From Bacteroidales bacterium (GTDB lineage Bacteria > Bacteroidota > Bacteroidia > Bacteroidales > UBA932): a DNA stretch of 64,000 nt. Of this stretch, positions 34,445 through 44,054 are shown piece by piece. Made by a program: the position numbers and the translations under genes. The notes beneath the pieces are model-generated. The model was not told the origin of the DNA, ran no database searches, and was given only the letters and a program-made list of their open reading frames with translations. The stretch lies in NCBI GenBank assembly GCA_017938925.1, contig JAGBAO010000013.1, forward strand, positions 440,660-504,659, read 5' to 3'. The first letter of the stretch is position 1, and the number at the start of each line of letters is the position of its first letter.

Positions 34445-34896
34445 ATGTCCGTTTTATATTTATCAATTACATCAACTACTTCGTCGTACTGATACCCTCT
34501 TCCAAGTCCAAAACGAAGAAGCTTCAACCTGGCCTGCGGATCATCCTTCAGAGACTTCGCCTTGGCCGCCATCAGCCTTTCCAGCCGCTGGCCCGCCCTG
34601 GCTTCATCAATTTCCGCCAAGGCCAGGGATATGGTCTCGCGAGGGATTCCCTTGCCGGAAAGCATATACCTGATCTTTGTCCCGCCCCAACCGGAAATCA
34701 TCGACTTTTCCCGTGCATATGCAGTGGCGTAGCGAAGATCATCCACATACTTTTCCGCAACCAGCGCATCCAGAATCTCCTTTGCGCCTTCACGGTCACC
34801 ATCCAAGGCCTCACCAGCCTTCTTCAATATGTCCGCACTGCAATACTCCCTGCGGGAACATTGCCGTCGCAGCCTGTTCAACAACTTATCCTTCAT
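34441..34896 (-). CDS. recX: RecX-family regulator of RecA
   Basis: 151 residues (start at the ATG at 34894-34896; the frame extends to 34935 without support). RecX binds RecA filaments and limits recombinase activity. Three-helix repeats of the family are visible: LLNRLRRQCSRREYCSADIL, EILDALVAEKYVDDLRYATAYAREKS, GWGGTKIRYMLSGKGIPRETI and LLRFGLGRGYQYDEVVDVI (each cited in part). It overlaps the DUF4954 start by 4 bases and begins 1 base after the patatin-barrel stop. The gene is separate from recA, which lies 3.6 kb away on the other strand. Confidence 0.9.
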   Translation of the reverse strand: MKDKLLNRLRRQCSRREYCSADILKKAGEALDGDREGAKEILDALVAEKYVDDLRYATAYAREKSMISGWGGTKIRYMLSGKGIPRETISLALAEIDEARAGQRLERLMAAKAKSLKDDPQARLKLLRFGLGRGYQYDEVVDVIDKYKTDI

Positions 34897-34897
34897 T

Positions 34898-37285
34898 CTA
34901 AAAATTATATCCTGCACTAAGGTAGATGCCCACACGGTTTGTCAGGTTCGACCAGTGCACATTCGCCTTCAAAGGTCCGAAAATGGTGTCGAAGGCATAT
35001 TCTATTCCAGCTCCGAAGTATCCCAGTCCATTGCCATAGGTTCTGAAAGAGTCACAATCCCTGGCATAATTCACTATTCCTGTGATATAATGGTTCTTCA
35101 CGACCCTGAACCTGTAGTCAGTCCTGAATATGGTCAGAATGTTCTTCATGGCAGACAGATTGGTTATGCCTATGAACGGCATCTGCTGATCCACATATCT
35201 TCCAGCCAAAGAACCTCCGACCGCATTGAAATACGGAACAGGGATTTCATTTCCAAGAAGGAACCTGACATTGAAGGATGGGATAAAGGCGAACAGACGT
35301 CCCACAGGAAGAACGACCTTGGCATCAGCCTGTACTGTCTGGAATCCACGCACATGGTTGGGAAAACCGGCAAAAGTCCATGAATATGAAGCACCTGCAT
35401 TGACTCCCTTCGTGGGGAAATATCCGTCATCAAATGTATCTGTCCTGGCATCTGCAAACAAGGAGCTGAAATTATTCCTGACAAGCCCCATGTCATAATC
35501 TCCCATTATCTGTGAGGACTTGAGATTTCTGACATTGAAATACTCACTCCTCACTCCGCCTTTGATGTCCAGCCACTTCCACTTGATGTTGGAGACGTAG
35601 AACTCCAGACGGGCATTAAGGAAGTTGAAATTCAGGTCATTCTCTCTGAAATTCAGCAGATTCATATCAGTCCAGCGGACCGAGGCAGCTGCGTTCATAG
35701 TCGGAATCTTCGGAGTGTCATAAGACCAATGAATCTGCATATAAGGATTCGCTCCAACCTTTCCCACCAGATCCAGCTTATGTCCCTGCAGTCTGTGCGC
35801 ATTGAATCCCAGATTCAGCAGCACTGACACAATCTCTTCGGTATCGGCTCGCACTCCCAGTCCCAGCTGATGTACAGGACCTTTCTTGCAGTTCAGCACG
35901 AGACGGAAAGGCTCCTTTTCTCCAAGAAGCTCATATGTGACATAATCATATGCCTGGGTGCTGTAGATCTGAGCGACTATGTGATCCAGATCGGCCCGGC
36001 TAATCTTCTGCCCGAACTTCAGGTGCAGCCTGCTCTTGAGCATTTCCTTCTCCTTAGGCAGCACTCCCTTCACATCCACCTCCGCAATCATCAGCGAATC
36101 AGCATGAAAATCGAAGGCCTTAGGCTTTCTCATGCTGACATAATCCTCGCGTGTCCTTCTGGCTACCTCTCTCAGCAGGGAATCCTGAGCCTGGGCCGCC
36201 TGCCAGCCACGCATCATGATGGTATCAACTGCATCCTTATTGAAACTCAAGGAGTTGAATTCCGGGAGAAGAGGCTTTATCGTCACGTCAGGAATAAGGA
36301 TGTTCTTTTCATATGAATCCCTTCCCAGCATGTCTATTCCCTGGACGATGATATCCGCTATATTATTGACGCTCATATAGCTCCGTCGTCCCTGAGCCAG
36401 ATCCACACCTATTATTATGTCTGCTCCCATAGCACGGGCAAGAGCAGTCGGATAATTGTCTCTCAGACCGCCGTCCACCAGCACCATTCCCTCAGTCTTG
36501 ACCGGAGCGAACACTCCGGGGATGGACATGGTAGAGCGCATGGCGTCATTCATCTTGCCGCTATGCCATATCTTCGCCTTGCCTGAAACCATATCTGTCG
36601 CAATGCAGGCATACGGAATCGGCAGAGTCTGAAAATCAATGGAATCCTGATATCCGATCGTCAGCGAACTTATAAGGTTGCTGACATTCTGACCATATAT
36701 ATATCCTGACGGAAGGCTTCCCAGAAGATTGTGCTTGAGCATTTCCGGACCATCCTCATTGTCAGCACCGATATGAAGGATCTCATGCTTCTTCATATGG
36801 TCGAAACGATGCTCGTCGGCAAGCTTCATCTTGTAGTAGTCACGCTCGTAATAGAACGGGATGGACAGGAGATATTTCTCCTTGTACTTCATGTCGGTGT
36901 ACGTGATGTACTCTCTCGACAACTTGTCACTCAGAGCCCAGCTCCAGTCCATGTTCCTGACGAGGGTATCCATCTCATCCACCGAATAACCGAGGGAATA
37001 GAGGCCTCCGATCAGACCACCCATGCTTGTACCCACCACAAGGTCCACAGGGATTCCCAGTTCCTCGATATACCTTATTATCGGCACATGGGCGGTTCCC
37101 TTGGCACCTCCTCCGCTGAGCACAAGCGCCACTGTCGGACGTTTCTTCCTTATCTGATCCATCCTCTGGCGCATGCGCTGCACGGCAAGTGAATCCTCCT
37201 TGGGGTCTATACCATAGGCTGAGGCGGTCCGGGCACTCATCAGCACACAGACCGTCAGAATCAGATATGTGAGAAAGCGTTTCAT
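34898..37285 (-). CDS. Patatin-like phospholipase fused to an outer-membrane barrel (PlpD/type Vd-like)
   Basis: 795 residues. A signal peptide (about 1-23, ending ARTASA) is followed by a patatin lipase domain with oxyanion motif GGGAKG (58-63), nucleophile Ser87 in GTSMG (85-89) and catalytic Asp in DGGLRDN. Then comes one POTRA-like domain (VKGVLPKEKEMLKSRLHLKFGQ region) and a C-terminal Omp85/BamA-type barrel ending in the aromatic YLSAGYNF. The architecture is that of a self-secreting phospholipase. It starts 2 bases downstream of the rlmN stop. Probable role: membrane lipid remodelling or a surface lipase; the substrate is unknown. Confidence 0.9.
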   Translation of the reverse strand: MKRFLTYLILTVCVLMSARTASAYGIDPKEDSLAVQRMRQRMDQIRKKRPTVALVLSGGGAKGTAHVPIIRYIEELGIPVDLVVGTSMGGLIGGLYSLGYSVDEMDTLVRNMDWSWALSDKLSREYITYTDMKYKEKYLLSIPFYYERDYYKMKLADEHRFDHMKKHEILHIGADNEDGPEMLKHNLLGSLPSGYIYGQNVSNLISSLTIGYQDSIDFQTLPIPYACIATDMVSGKAKIWHSGKMNDAMRSTMSIPGVFAPVKTEGMVLVDGGLRDNYPTALARAMGADIIIGVDLAQGRRSYMSVNNIADIIVQGIDMLGRDSYEKNILIPDVTIKPLLPEFNSLSFNKDAVDTIMMRGWQAAQAQDSLLREVARRTREDYVSMRKPKAFDFHADSLMIAEVDVKGVLPKEKEMLKSRLHLKFGQKISRADLDHIVAQIYSTQAYDYVTYELLGEKEPFRLVLNCKKGPVHQLGLGVRADTEEIVSVLLNLGFNAHRLQGHKLDLVGKVGANPYMQIHWSYDTPKIPTMNAAASVRWTDMNLLNFRENDLNFNFLNARLEFYVSNIKWKWLDIKGGVRSEYFNVRNLKSSQIMGDYDMGLVRNNFSSLFADARTDTFDDGYFPTKGVNAGASYSWTFAGFPNHVRGFQTVQADAKVVLPVGRLFAFIPSFNVRFLLGNEIPVPYFNAVGGSLAGRYVDQQMPFIGITNLSAMKNILTIFRTDYRFRVVKNHYITGIVNYARDCDSFRTYGNGLGYFGAGIEYAFDTIFGPLKANVHWSNLTNRVGIYLSAGYNF

Positions 37286-37287
37286 CT

Positions 37288-38355
37288 TTATTGTTTTCCA
37301 TGTTCGCCGGCAAGCATTCCGCAGGCAGCAAGTATATCTTCACCACGTGAAGCTCTAACTGTCGTAGTTATGCCGGCATTGTTGAGACGTTGCTTGAAAT
37401 TTTCAATAATCACGCCCGGAGACGTTTCATATGGAAAATCCGGAATCTTATGGAAACGGATAAGGTTCATCCTGCACTCCAGTCCCTTGAGCATCCTTAT
37501 GAGGGCATCCGCATGGACCTTGGTGTCGTTGAATCCGGCGAACATCGTGTACTCGAAGCTGACACGGCGCTGACCGGTGAAATCATACTGTTTTATAAGG
37601 TCTATCACATCCTGGAGCGGCCATGCGCCCTGGACAGGCATCATGCTCAGACGTTCCGGGCCGAAAGGATCGTGGAGGCTGACTGCCAGGTGGCACTTGC
37701 ACTCGTCCAGATATCTCTTTAGGTTCGGAAGGACACCGATGGTCGAAACAGTTATCCTCTTCGGACTCCAGCCGAAGCCCCAGTCCGCTGTCAGGATCTC
37801 TATAGCCCTCATGACGTTCTCGTAATTGTCCAGAGGCTCTCCCATGCCCATAAAGACGGTGTTGGTCAGTCTGTCAGACTCATCCACCGCGATGAACTGC
37901 GAGATTATATCTGCCGCGGACAGATGTCCATGGAAGCCCTGACGTCCCGTCATGCAGAACTTGCAGCCCATGCGGCAACCCGACTGGGACGAAACGCAGA
38001 GGGTCGCACGGTCGTCATCCGGAATCATTACGGCCTCAATGGCTCCTGCCTCGAGTTCCTCCTCCTGGCATACGGGATTCAGTCCCCTTTTGTGCGAACA
38101 TTTCACAGGAAAAAGATACTTCTTGGTGCCATCCGACGAGACCTGCAGCCCGGCATACGGAGTCACACCGACCTCGTACTTCTCAGAGAGTGCCGCACGC
38201 GCAGCCTTGGACAGGTTGGTCATATCATCTATGGAACGCACCTTCTTGACATACAGCCACTGGGCTATCTGCCTGGCAGTGAAGCCAGGCAGTCCCTCGT
38301 CAGCGACCAGGCGCTTGAGTTCCTCAAGATTCTTTCCTAAAAGCTTTATCTTCAT
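37288..38355 (-). CDS. rlmN: Dual-specificity 23S rRNA/tRNA (adenine-C2) methyltransferase
   Basis: Radical-SAM enzyme that methylates A2503 of 23S rRNA and A37 of some tRNAs. 355 residues. The Fe-S cluster cysteines are 127, 131 and 134 (CRMGCKFC). MGMGEPLDNYENV and CHLAVSLHDP are conserved. The catalytic Cys near the C-terminus is visible in ILAACGMLAG. An insertion at about residues 85-105 (VKCSHKRGLNPVCQEEE) adds two extra cysteines where most homologues have a short strand. A TATATTTG -7 element (minus strand, 38373-38380) lies about 18 bases upstream. Heads the operon with the patatin, recX and DUF4954 genes. Confidence 0.95.
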   Translation of the reverse strand: MKIKLLGKNLEELKRLVADEGLPGFTARQIAQWLYVKKVRSIDDMTNLSKAARAALSEKYEVGVTPYAGLQVSSDGTKKYLFPVKCSHKRGLNPVCQEEELEAGAIEAVMIPDDDRATLCVSSQSGCRMGCKFCMTGRQGFHGHLSAADIISQFIAVDESDRLTNTVFMGMGEPLDNYENVMRAIEILTADWGFGWSPKRITVSTIGVLPNLKRYLDECKCHLAVSLHDPFGPERLSMMPVQGAWPLQDVIDLIKQYDFTGQRRVSFEYTMFAGFNDTKVHADALIRMLKGLECRMNLIRFHKIPDFPYETSPGVIIENFKQRLNNAGITTTVRASRGEDILAACGMLAGEHGKQ

Positions 38356-38452
38356 TCAGCAATATTTTAAGTCAAATATAGACATTTTTTCGCACAATAT
38401 TTTCTTGTGCTGCAACTTGGCACAAGAGCCCTTTAATTTTGCATTCGAAAAG

Positions 38453-38484
38453 TTGGAAATGTTCCGCTTTTTTGATTATTTTTG
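38453..38484 (+). promoter_or_regulatory. Promoter of recA
   Basis: TTG (38453-38455), spacer of 21, TATTTTTG (38477-38484): a good match to the Bacteroidota promoter pattern. The leader is about 45 bases. No SOS-box palindrome like those at 26112-26198 is visible here. Confidence 0.55.
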
Positions 38485-38536
38485 CTCCGCTTGAGGAATA
38501 GTTCCGATGGCAATAACTTTTAAATATTTTACATTT

Positions 38537-39565
38537 ATGGCTAAAGAAGAAGTACAGGAAAGTACCGGCATGAATGCAGCAAAGCTCAAGGCGCTGCAGG
38601 CGACGATTGACAAGATTGAGAAAGACTACGGAAAAGGTACGATCATGAAGCTGGGAGATCAGCCAAAATGGGAGGTTTCGGTCATTCCGAGCGGTTCCAT
38701 TGCGCTTGACGCCGCACTCGGCATCGGAGGATACCCTCGCGGAAGGGTAATCGAGATCTACGGACCGGAATCCAGCGGTAAGACGACCCTTGCAATCCAT
38801 GCGATCGCACAGGCTCAGAAGCAGGGTGGAATCGCCGCCATCATCGACGCGGAGCATGCATTTGACCGCACCTATGCCAAGAATCTTGGCGTCGACCTCG
38901 AAACTCTGCTTATCTCGCAGCCTGACAACGGAGAGCAGGCACTCGAGATCGCAGACAACCTCATCCGTTCAGGAGCGATCGACATCATCGTGATCGACTC
39001 TGTTGCAGCCCTCACTCCAAAGGCGGAGATCGAAGGAGAGATGGGAGATTCGAAGATGGGACTTCAGGCAAGGCTCATGAGCCAGGCCCTCAGAAAGCTC
39101 ACAGCTAACATCAGCAAGACCAACACCTGCTGCATCTTCATCAACCAGCTCCGTGACAAGATCGGAGTGATGTTCGGAAATCCGGAGACCACAACAGGAG
39201 GTAATGCCCTCAAGTTCTATGCATCTGTACGTGTGGACGTGCGCCGCACCACCCAGATCAAGGACGGAGACGAGGCTCTCGGAAACCGCACAAAGGTGAA
39301 GATCGTCAAGAACAAGATGGCTCCGCCGTTCAAGAAGGCCGAGTTCGACATCGTGTTCGGAGAGGGAATCTCACATGTGGGAGAGGTGATCGACCTCGGA
39401 GTCGAGTTCGACATCATCAAGAAGAGCGGCTCATGGTTCAGCTATGGAGACAGCAAGCTCGCTCAGGGACGTGAGGCAGTCAAGGCCCTCCTAACCGACA
39501 ACGTCGAGCTTTGCGACGAGATCGAGGCAAAGATCCGTGAAGCACTCCAGAACGTTCAGGACTAA
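38537..39565 (+). CDS. recA: RecA recombinase
   Basis: Central recombinase and SOS co-protease. The frame opens at 38507, but the conserved start is [10 protein letters not shown] at the ATG at 38537 (342 residues). Walker A is GPESSGKT at residues 76-83. [22 protein letters not shown] is the Walker B region (IDSVAAL) and loop 1; [22 protein letters not shown] includes loop 2. The C-terminal acidic tail is short. A bidirectional terminator follows 18 bases after the stop. Its activity should induce cleavage of UmuD encoded at 25639-26094. Confidence 0.98.
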   Translation: MAKEEVQESTGMNAAKLKALQATIDKIEKDYGKGTIMKLGDQPKWEVSVIPSGSIALDAALGIGGYPRGRVIEIYGPESSGKTTLAIHAIAQAQKQGGIAAIIDAEHAFDRTYAKNLGVDLETLLISQPDNGEQALEIADNLIRSGAIDIIVIDSVAALTPKAEIEGEMGDSKMGLQARLMSQALRKLTANISKTNTCCIFINQLRDKIGVMFGNPETTTGGNALKFYASVRVDVRRTTQIKDGDEALGNRTKVKIVKNKMAPPFKKAEFDIVFGEGISHVGEVIDLGVEFDIIKKSGSWFSYGDSKLAQGREAVKALLTDNVELCDEIEAKIREALQNVQD

Positions 39566-39583
39566 GCGGCCTGTCAATACTTT

Positions 39584-39620
39584 AAAAGGTCTGAGGAGTT
39601 TTGACTCTTCAGACCTTTTT
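39584..39620 (+). terminator. Bidirectional terminator between recA and the nucleoside phosphorylase gene
   Basis: AAAAGGTCTGAGGAGT (39584-39599) pairs with ACTCTTCAGACCTTTT (39604-39619), a 16-bp stem with one G-T pair and a TTTG loop, ending in TTTTT on the plus strand and TTTT on the minus strand. Confidence 0.9.
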
Positions 39621-39659
39621 CATTTCCTTGGGCAGCCACGCTGCCAGATCTGCCATCCG

Positions 39660-40529
39660 CTACTGGGCAAGTCTCTCCAGACAAAGTTCGATCAGCTTGC
39701 GCACCTGAGGCTTGTAGTCAGGATTGCTGGCCTTATGGTGGCGGTGAGCGATGATGCAGCAGACAGTGCCGGCATTATGTCCCAGATGAGCAGCGATTCC
39801 TGCAATCGCAGAACCTTCCATTTCGAAATTGGTCACCTTCTCGTCCCCGAAACGGAAGCTCTCGAATGTGTCAAGCATGTCAGGCATTGCCAGAGGCATG
39901 CGGAGCACGCGTCCCTGAGGACCGTAGAATCCTGATGCTGCGATGGTCATTCCCTTATAAGTGCAGTCGCGGAACTTTTCGATCATCTTCTCTCCCGCCC
40001 TGACGAAATATGGGTCAGGAAGATGCTTGTTCCAGTCTGTATGCTTCTTGAAGGCTTCTTCAATGTCGAGAAGGGCGATCTTGTCCCTGTCCGCATACCA
40101 GTTCAACAGGCCGTCACAGCCCACAGAAATATGCGAGAACACAAAGGCACCCAGAGGAATCTCCGGCTGGATGGCACCTGATGTACCGATTCTCAATATG
40201 TTCAGGCAGCGGTGCTGAGGCTTCACTTCCCTCGTCTCGAAATCGATATTGGCAAGAGCATCAAGTTCGTTCATCACGATATCGATGTTGTCTGTTCCGA
40301 TTCCTGTCGAGAGCGCAGTCATCCTGACTCCCTTGTATTTTCCTGTCACTGACACGAACTCGCGCGAAGCGTGCCTGAATTCCTTTTCATCAAAATACTC
40401 GGCAATCATGTCCACTCGACCGGGATCTCCGACAAGGATCACATTGTCTGCCAGTTCCTCAGGACGGAGGTGAAGATGGAACACCGATCCGTCACCATTG
40501 ATTATGAGTTCTGATTCTGCTATTCTCAT
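39660..40529 (-). CDS. Uridine phosphorylase-like nucleoside phosphorylase
   Basis: Phosphorolytic cleavage of nucleosides for salvage. The frame opens at 40634, but the conserved start is MRIAESELIINGDG at the ATG at 40527-40529 (289 residues). Family marks: VILVGDPGRVDMIAEYFD, ALSTGIGTDNIDIVMNELDAL, LRIGTSGAIQPEIPLGAFVF and VTNFEMEGSAIAGIAAHLGH, which holds the ribose-binding Met-Glu pair. The combination is that of the PNP/UDP family I enzymes. Base specificity cannot be read with certainty; uridine is the usual assignment for this Bacteroidota subgroup. Confidence 0.85.
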   Translation of the reverse strand: MRIAESELIINGDGSVFHLHLRPEELADNVILVGDPGRVDMIAEYFDEKEFRHASREFVSVTGKYKGVRMTALSTGIGTDNIDIVMNELDALANIDFETREVKPQHRCLNILRIGTSGAIQPEIPLGAFVFSHISVGCDGLLNWYADRDKIALLDIEEAFKKHTDWNKHLPDPYFVRAGEKMIEKFRDCTYKGMTIAASGFYGPQGRVLRMPLAMPDMLDTFESFRFGDEKVTNFEMEGSAIAGIAAHLGHNAGTVCCIIAHRHHKASNPDYKPQVRKLIELCLERLAQ

Positions 40530-40585
40530 GATTGTTCCTTTTAAGTCATTAGCCTTCAAATATAGATTTTTCCTTTGAAAATTCC

Positions 40586-40593
40586 TATTTTTG
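40586..40593 (+). promoter_or_regulatory. -7 element of the DUF4293 gene
   Basis: TATTTTTG, matching TAnnTTTG, 23 bases before the ATG at 40617. It lies in the divergent gap shared with the nucleoside phosphorylase gene. Confidence 0.5.
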
Positions 40594-40616
40594 CACAGGT
40601 AATAACGATTTTCACC

Positions 40617-41057
40617 ATGTGGCAAAGAATCCAAACACTATACCTGGGCATCTCGACTGCCCTCATATTCTCTATGTTCTTCTGCACCTTCGCAACGATA
40701 ATAGGTCCTGCAGGAGAAGAACTGACGATAGGTTATCATGAAAAGATACCATATCTGGCAATGCTCATAATGCTGTTTACAGCACATGTGGCGGCCACAG
40801 CCAGTTTCAAGGCGTTCTTCCTTCAGGCCCGTGTGAGCGTGATTGCTGCTCTGATGGCAGTGGGATTCCAGATATGGCTGGCGGTTGACTTCATCCGCTT
40901 CCACAATGAGATGACATTCTCCCTCACTGCACTTTTTCCTCTTGCCGCAGCCACCCTTGACTTTATGGCCGCAAAGCGCTCATTAGTAGACGAAATGACA
41001 ATATCTGCCGTCCGATCGGTCAAGTCTTCACGCCGCAGAAGACACGGCAAAGTTTGA
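40617..41057 (+). CDS. DUF4293 membrane protein
   Basis: 146 residues from the ATG at 40617 (MWQRIQTLYLGIS, the typical start of DUF4293). Four predicted membrane helices: about 8-30, 45-65, 70-92 and 98-118. The C-terminus is short and strongly basic (SSRRRRHGKV), presumably cytoplasmic. The family is of unknown function, restricted to Bacteroidota. Between a nucleoside phosphorylase gene (divergent) and a LytTR-domain gene, which has its own promoter starting inside the gap. Confidence 0.8.
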   Translation: MWQRIQTLYLGISTALIFSMFFCTFATIIGPAGEELTIGYHEKIPYLAMLIMLFTAHVAATASFKAFFLQARVSVIAALMAVGFQIWLAVDFIRFHNEMTFSLTALFPLAAATLDFMAAKRSLVDEMTISAVRSVKSSRRRRHGKV

Positions 41058-41083
41058 TTTTTGGATCAAAAACTCTACATTTG
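41053..41083 (+). promoter_or_regulatory. Promoter of the LytTR gene
   Basis: TTTG (41053-41056), spacer of 19, TACATTTG (41076-41083): an exact match to the Bacteroidota consensus. It overlaps the last codons of the DUF4293 gene. The leader is about 35 bases. Confidence 0.7.
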
Positions 41084-41124
41084 CCCTGACTCCGGACTGA
41101 GAAGTCCGGCCAAACGTGTACTTA

Positions 41125-42006
41125 ATGAACCAGAAACTACCATCATATCTGCTGGGTAAATACCAGCTTATCGGCACTGTGACCTTTTCGGTCCTGTTTG
41201 CCATCGTATTCCTCAACATATATATCCCGTTCTCGGAAACGGCATGGTTCGGACTCGGAGATTCAGTGACCTTCTCACTGACAGTCGTCTTTGTCTTTGC
41301 TTCCATCTTAATACTGATACTCAGCAGGATACTGATGTACAGATCCAAGAGGCTGTTCGAGATGACATATCTGGAATATACGATATGGTGCATCATGGAG
41401 ATCCTCCTGATCAGCCTTTTCTACACAAAGCTGACAATGGACATCTCTCATGCCGGCGTGACCCAGCTTCAGGTATTCGGAAGATCCTTCCTCTACGGAA
41501 CCATCGCACTTGGAATCCCCTATCTGATTTCCGGGATGTATTTCGCCATCATCGACAAGAACAATACGATCCGGCTGATGAACTACGAGAATGTCGTGAC
41601 GGACGAGCCACCCAAGCCGGAGTGTGCAAAGAAGATCACCCTGTTCGACAACAGCGGAACACTGAAGCTCTCGGTCAGTCCGGAGAACCTGTATTACATC
41701 GAGTCTGACGACAACTATATAAAGGTCTGGTACACGGACAGCAAGGGAAAGCTGCAGCAGTACATCCTGCGTTGCCGTCTGAAGACAGTCGAAGAAAGCT
41801 TCAAGGGCAGCGGCCTGGTAAGATGCAACAGGAAATACATAGTCAACCTCAACAAGGTCAGCACCTTAAGAAAGGAGAATGACGGATATGTCCTGGATCT
41901 GGACAATGTGGACATTCAGCCAATTCCCGTCACCAAGACATATACCGATATGATTCTCAGCCACTTCACTGAGACCAGCCCCTTGCTGGAGCCTATGGAA
42001 GATTAG
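41125..42006 (+). CDS. Membrane-anchored LytTR-domain DNA-binding protein
   Basis: 293 residues. The frame opens at a GTG (41116); the ATG at 41125 (MNQKLPSYLLGKYQ) is preferred. Four hydrophobic helices span about 15-150. A C-terminal LytTR domain follows (about 170-285), seen as LYYIESDDNYIKVWY, LRCRLKTVEESF, LVRCNRKYIVNLNKV and DIQPIPVTKTY. LytTR domains bind DNA as dimers, often in response to a receiver domain; here the receiver is replaced by membrane helices, so the protein may sense the membrane or an external signal directly. Target genes are unknown. Ends 1 base before the convergent prfA stop. Confidence 0.85.
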   Translation: MNQKLPSYLLGKYQLIGTVTFSVLFAIVFLNIYIPFSETAWFGLGDSVTFSLTVVFVFASILILILSRILMYRSKRLFEMTYLEYTIWCIMEILLISLFYTKLTMDISHAGVTQLQVFGRSFLYGTIALGIPYLISGMYFAIIDKNNTIRLMNYENVVTDEPPKPECAKKITLFDNSGTLKLSVSPENLYYIESDDNYIKVWYTDSKGKLQQYILRCRLKTVEESFKGSGLVRCNRKYIVNLNKVSTLRKENDGYVLDLDNVDIQPIPVTKTYTDMILSHFTETSPLLEPMED

Positions 42007-42007
42007 A

Positions 42008-43090
42008 TTATTCTGCAGCCTTGAGGCGCTCTGCGTTCTCAGCGATCTGAAGCTGATCGAGGACGTCCTGGATCGCACCATCCATGAACACAGGAAGATT
42101 GTACATCGTGTAGTTGATACGATGGTCTGTCACGCGCGACTGAGGATAGTTGTAGGTGCGGATCTTTGCTGAACGGTCTCCGCCGGCAACCATTGTCTTA
42201 CGCTTCGCTGAAATCTCAGCAAGATATTTCTCATACTCCATATTGTAGAGACGGGTACGGAGCTCGGCGAGAGCCTTGTCGAAGTTCTTGAGCTGCGACT
42301 TCTCGTCCTGGCACTGCACCACGAGACCTGTAGGGATATGGGTGAGTCGGATTGCCGAATATGTCGTGTTCACAGACTGTCCGCCAGGGCCTGAAGAACA
42401 GAATGTATCCTTGCGGATGTCATTCATGTTCAACTCGATATCGAACTCATCGGCCTCAGGGAGGACTGCAACGGAAGCGGCAGATGTGTGGACACGGCCC
42501 TGAGTCTCGGTCTGAGGCACACGCTGCACACGGTGCACTCCTGACTCATACTTAAGGACTCCGTAAACTCCGTCTCCCGACACCTTGCAGACGATTTCCT
42601 TGAAACCGCCGGCAGCACCCTCCGCCTGGTTGGTCACCTCAAGCCTCCAGCCGCGTGTCTCGATATATTTCGAATACATACGGAAGAGGTCTCCCGCAAA
42701 GATGGCAGCCTCGTCACCACCCGAACCGCCACGGATCTCCAGAATTGCGTTCTTGCTGTCCTGAGGGTCGGCCGGAATCAGCAGCAGCTTGATCTTTTCC
42801 TCCCACTCGGGAAGAGTAGGCTCGATCTCCGCGATTTCCTCCTTCGCCATCTCCCTGAGGTCCTCGTCCTTCTCGGTCGCGAGGATCTCCTTGGCCATCT
42901 CATAGTTCTCAAGAATTTTCTTGAACTCATTTCCGGCCTCGAGGATAGGCATAAGCTCCTTATATTCCTTGTTCAGCTGAACGAACTTCTTCATATCTGA
43001 AATCACCTCAGGGTCAGCAAGCTGCTCCTGAAGCGAATCGAATTTCTCCTGAAGGCCCAATACCTTCTCCAAAAGTGAATTATCTGCCAT
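42008..43090 (-). CDS. prfA: Peptide chain release factor 1
   Basis: Recognises UAA and UAG stop codons. 360 residues. The GGQ motif is in GPGGQSVNTTYSAIRLTHIPTG (GPGGQSVNT). The stop-codon-recognising region of class RF1 is VPQTETQGRVHTSAASVAV, with the P-x-T type tripeptide expected nearby. Normal length and position of domains. The methylase gene prmC is not adjacent. It is followed at close distance upstream by tcdA on the same strand (33 bases). Confidence 0.96.
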   Translation of the reverse strand: MADNSLLEKVLGLQEKFDSLQEQLADPEVISDMKKFVQLNKEYKELMPILEAGNEFKKILENYEMAKEILATEKDEDLREMAKEEIAEIEPTLPEWEEKIKLLLIPADPQDSKNAILEIRGGSGGDEAAIFAGDLFRMYSKYIETRGWRLEVTNQAEGAAGGFKEIVCKVSGDGVYGVLKYESGVHRVQRVPQTETQGRVHTSAASVAVLPEADEFDIELNMNDIRKDTFCSSGPGGQSVNTTYSAIRLTHIPTGLVVQCQDEKSQLKNFDKALAELRTRLYNMEYEKYLAEISAKRKTMVAGGDRSAKIRTYNYPQSRVTDHRINYTMYNLPVFMDGAIQDVLDQLQIAENAERLKAAE

Positions 43091-43123
43091 ATGTTTCTGT
43101 TAAATCGCGCAAATATAGTAAAA

Positions 43124-43855
43124 TTATTCCATTTCCGACTTCATAAGTCCCTGTATTACAGCCTGGGCACAGACACAGCCGAAGACAGCTGGGATATATG
43201 AGATTGTCCCGACCTGTGATTTCTTGTTGCGGTCCTCGCAAGGGACTATCGAATCCTTGTCAGGAAGTTCCTCGGAGAAGACAACCTGGAAGCCTTTCTT
43301 TATGCCCATATGCCTGAGACGCTTGCGGACTATATACGCCAGCGGACAGTTGAAGGACTTGGAGACATCGGTCAGGCGAACCTTGGTGGCATCGAACTTC
43401 GCGCCCGCCCCCATCGACGAGACGAGGGGGATTCCGTTGTCCATACAATACTTTATAAGGTGCAGTTTCGGGGACAGCGTATCTATCGCATCCACGAGAA
43501 AATCGATCTTATAGCCGCCGAGAACCTCTGATGCCTTCTCTGCCTCAAGGTATTCCGGAATTACGGTCAGGTCCAGCTCAGGATTTATGTCCCTCAGGCG
43601 GGCTGCCAGCACCTCGCACTTGAGTTTTCCTACCGTGGAATCCATAGCCAGAAGCTGACGGTTCTTGTTGCTGACGGACACCTCGTCGCTGTCCAGAATT
43701 ATCAGGTGTCCCACACCCGCACGTACAATCATTTCGGCAGCGTATCCCCCTACGCCGCCGATTCCTATCACTGCCACCGTCGAATTACGGAAATGCTCAA
43801 GCATCTCCTCTCCCACCAGCATCGCTGTCCTTTCCTGCCAGTCTCTCATATTCAT
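43124..43855 (-). CDS. tcdA: tRNA threonylcarbamoyladenosine dehydratase (ThiF/HesA fold)
   Basis: ATP-dependent enzyme that converts t6A37 to its cyclic form ct6A. 243 residues. The nucleotide-binding loop is VAVIGIGGVGGYAAEMIVRAG (GIGGVGGYAAE), followed by LIILDSDEVSVSNKNRQ and the VDAIDTLSPKL region. SMGAGAKFDATKVRLTDVSKSFNCPLA is the conserved C-terminal active-site part (SMGAGAKFD). Two start Mets are possible (1 and 3). It lies between prfA and the divergent recQ. Confidence 0.92.
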   Translation of the reverse strand: MNMRDWQERTAMLVGEEMLEHFRNSTVAVIGIGGVGGYAAEMIVRAGVGHLIILDSDEVSVSNKNRQLLAMDSTVGKLKCEVLAARLRDINPELDLTVIPEYLEAEKASEVLGGYKIDFLVDAIDTLSPKLHLIKYCMDNGIPLVSSMGAGAKFDATKVRLTDVSKSFNCPLAYIVRKRLRHMGIKKGFQVVFSEELPDKDSIVPCEDRNKKSQVGTISYIPAVFGCVCAQAVIQGLMKSEME

Positions 43856-44054
43856 TAATTATCTCTGCGGCACCTGTCACGCGGTCCCGTCACCAAATTT
43901 TTCAAAAATACACATATTTATCCGCAATTGCAATCCCATATATATTTTTGAAGACCTGCTCCACTGACCGCAGGTCTTAGCATCAAATTATTGCGAAAAA
44001 GATTTTGAAATGTCAGGATTTTTGAGTTAACTTAGTATGCTAAAACTTTGAGCC

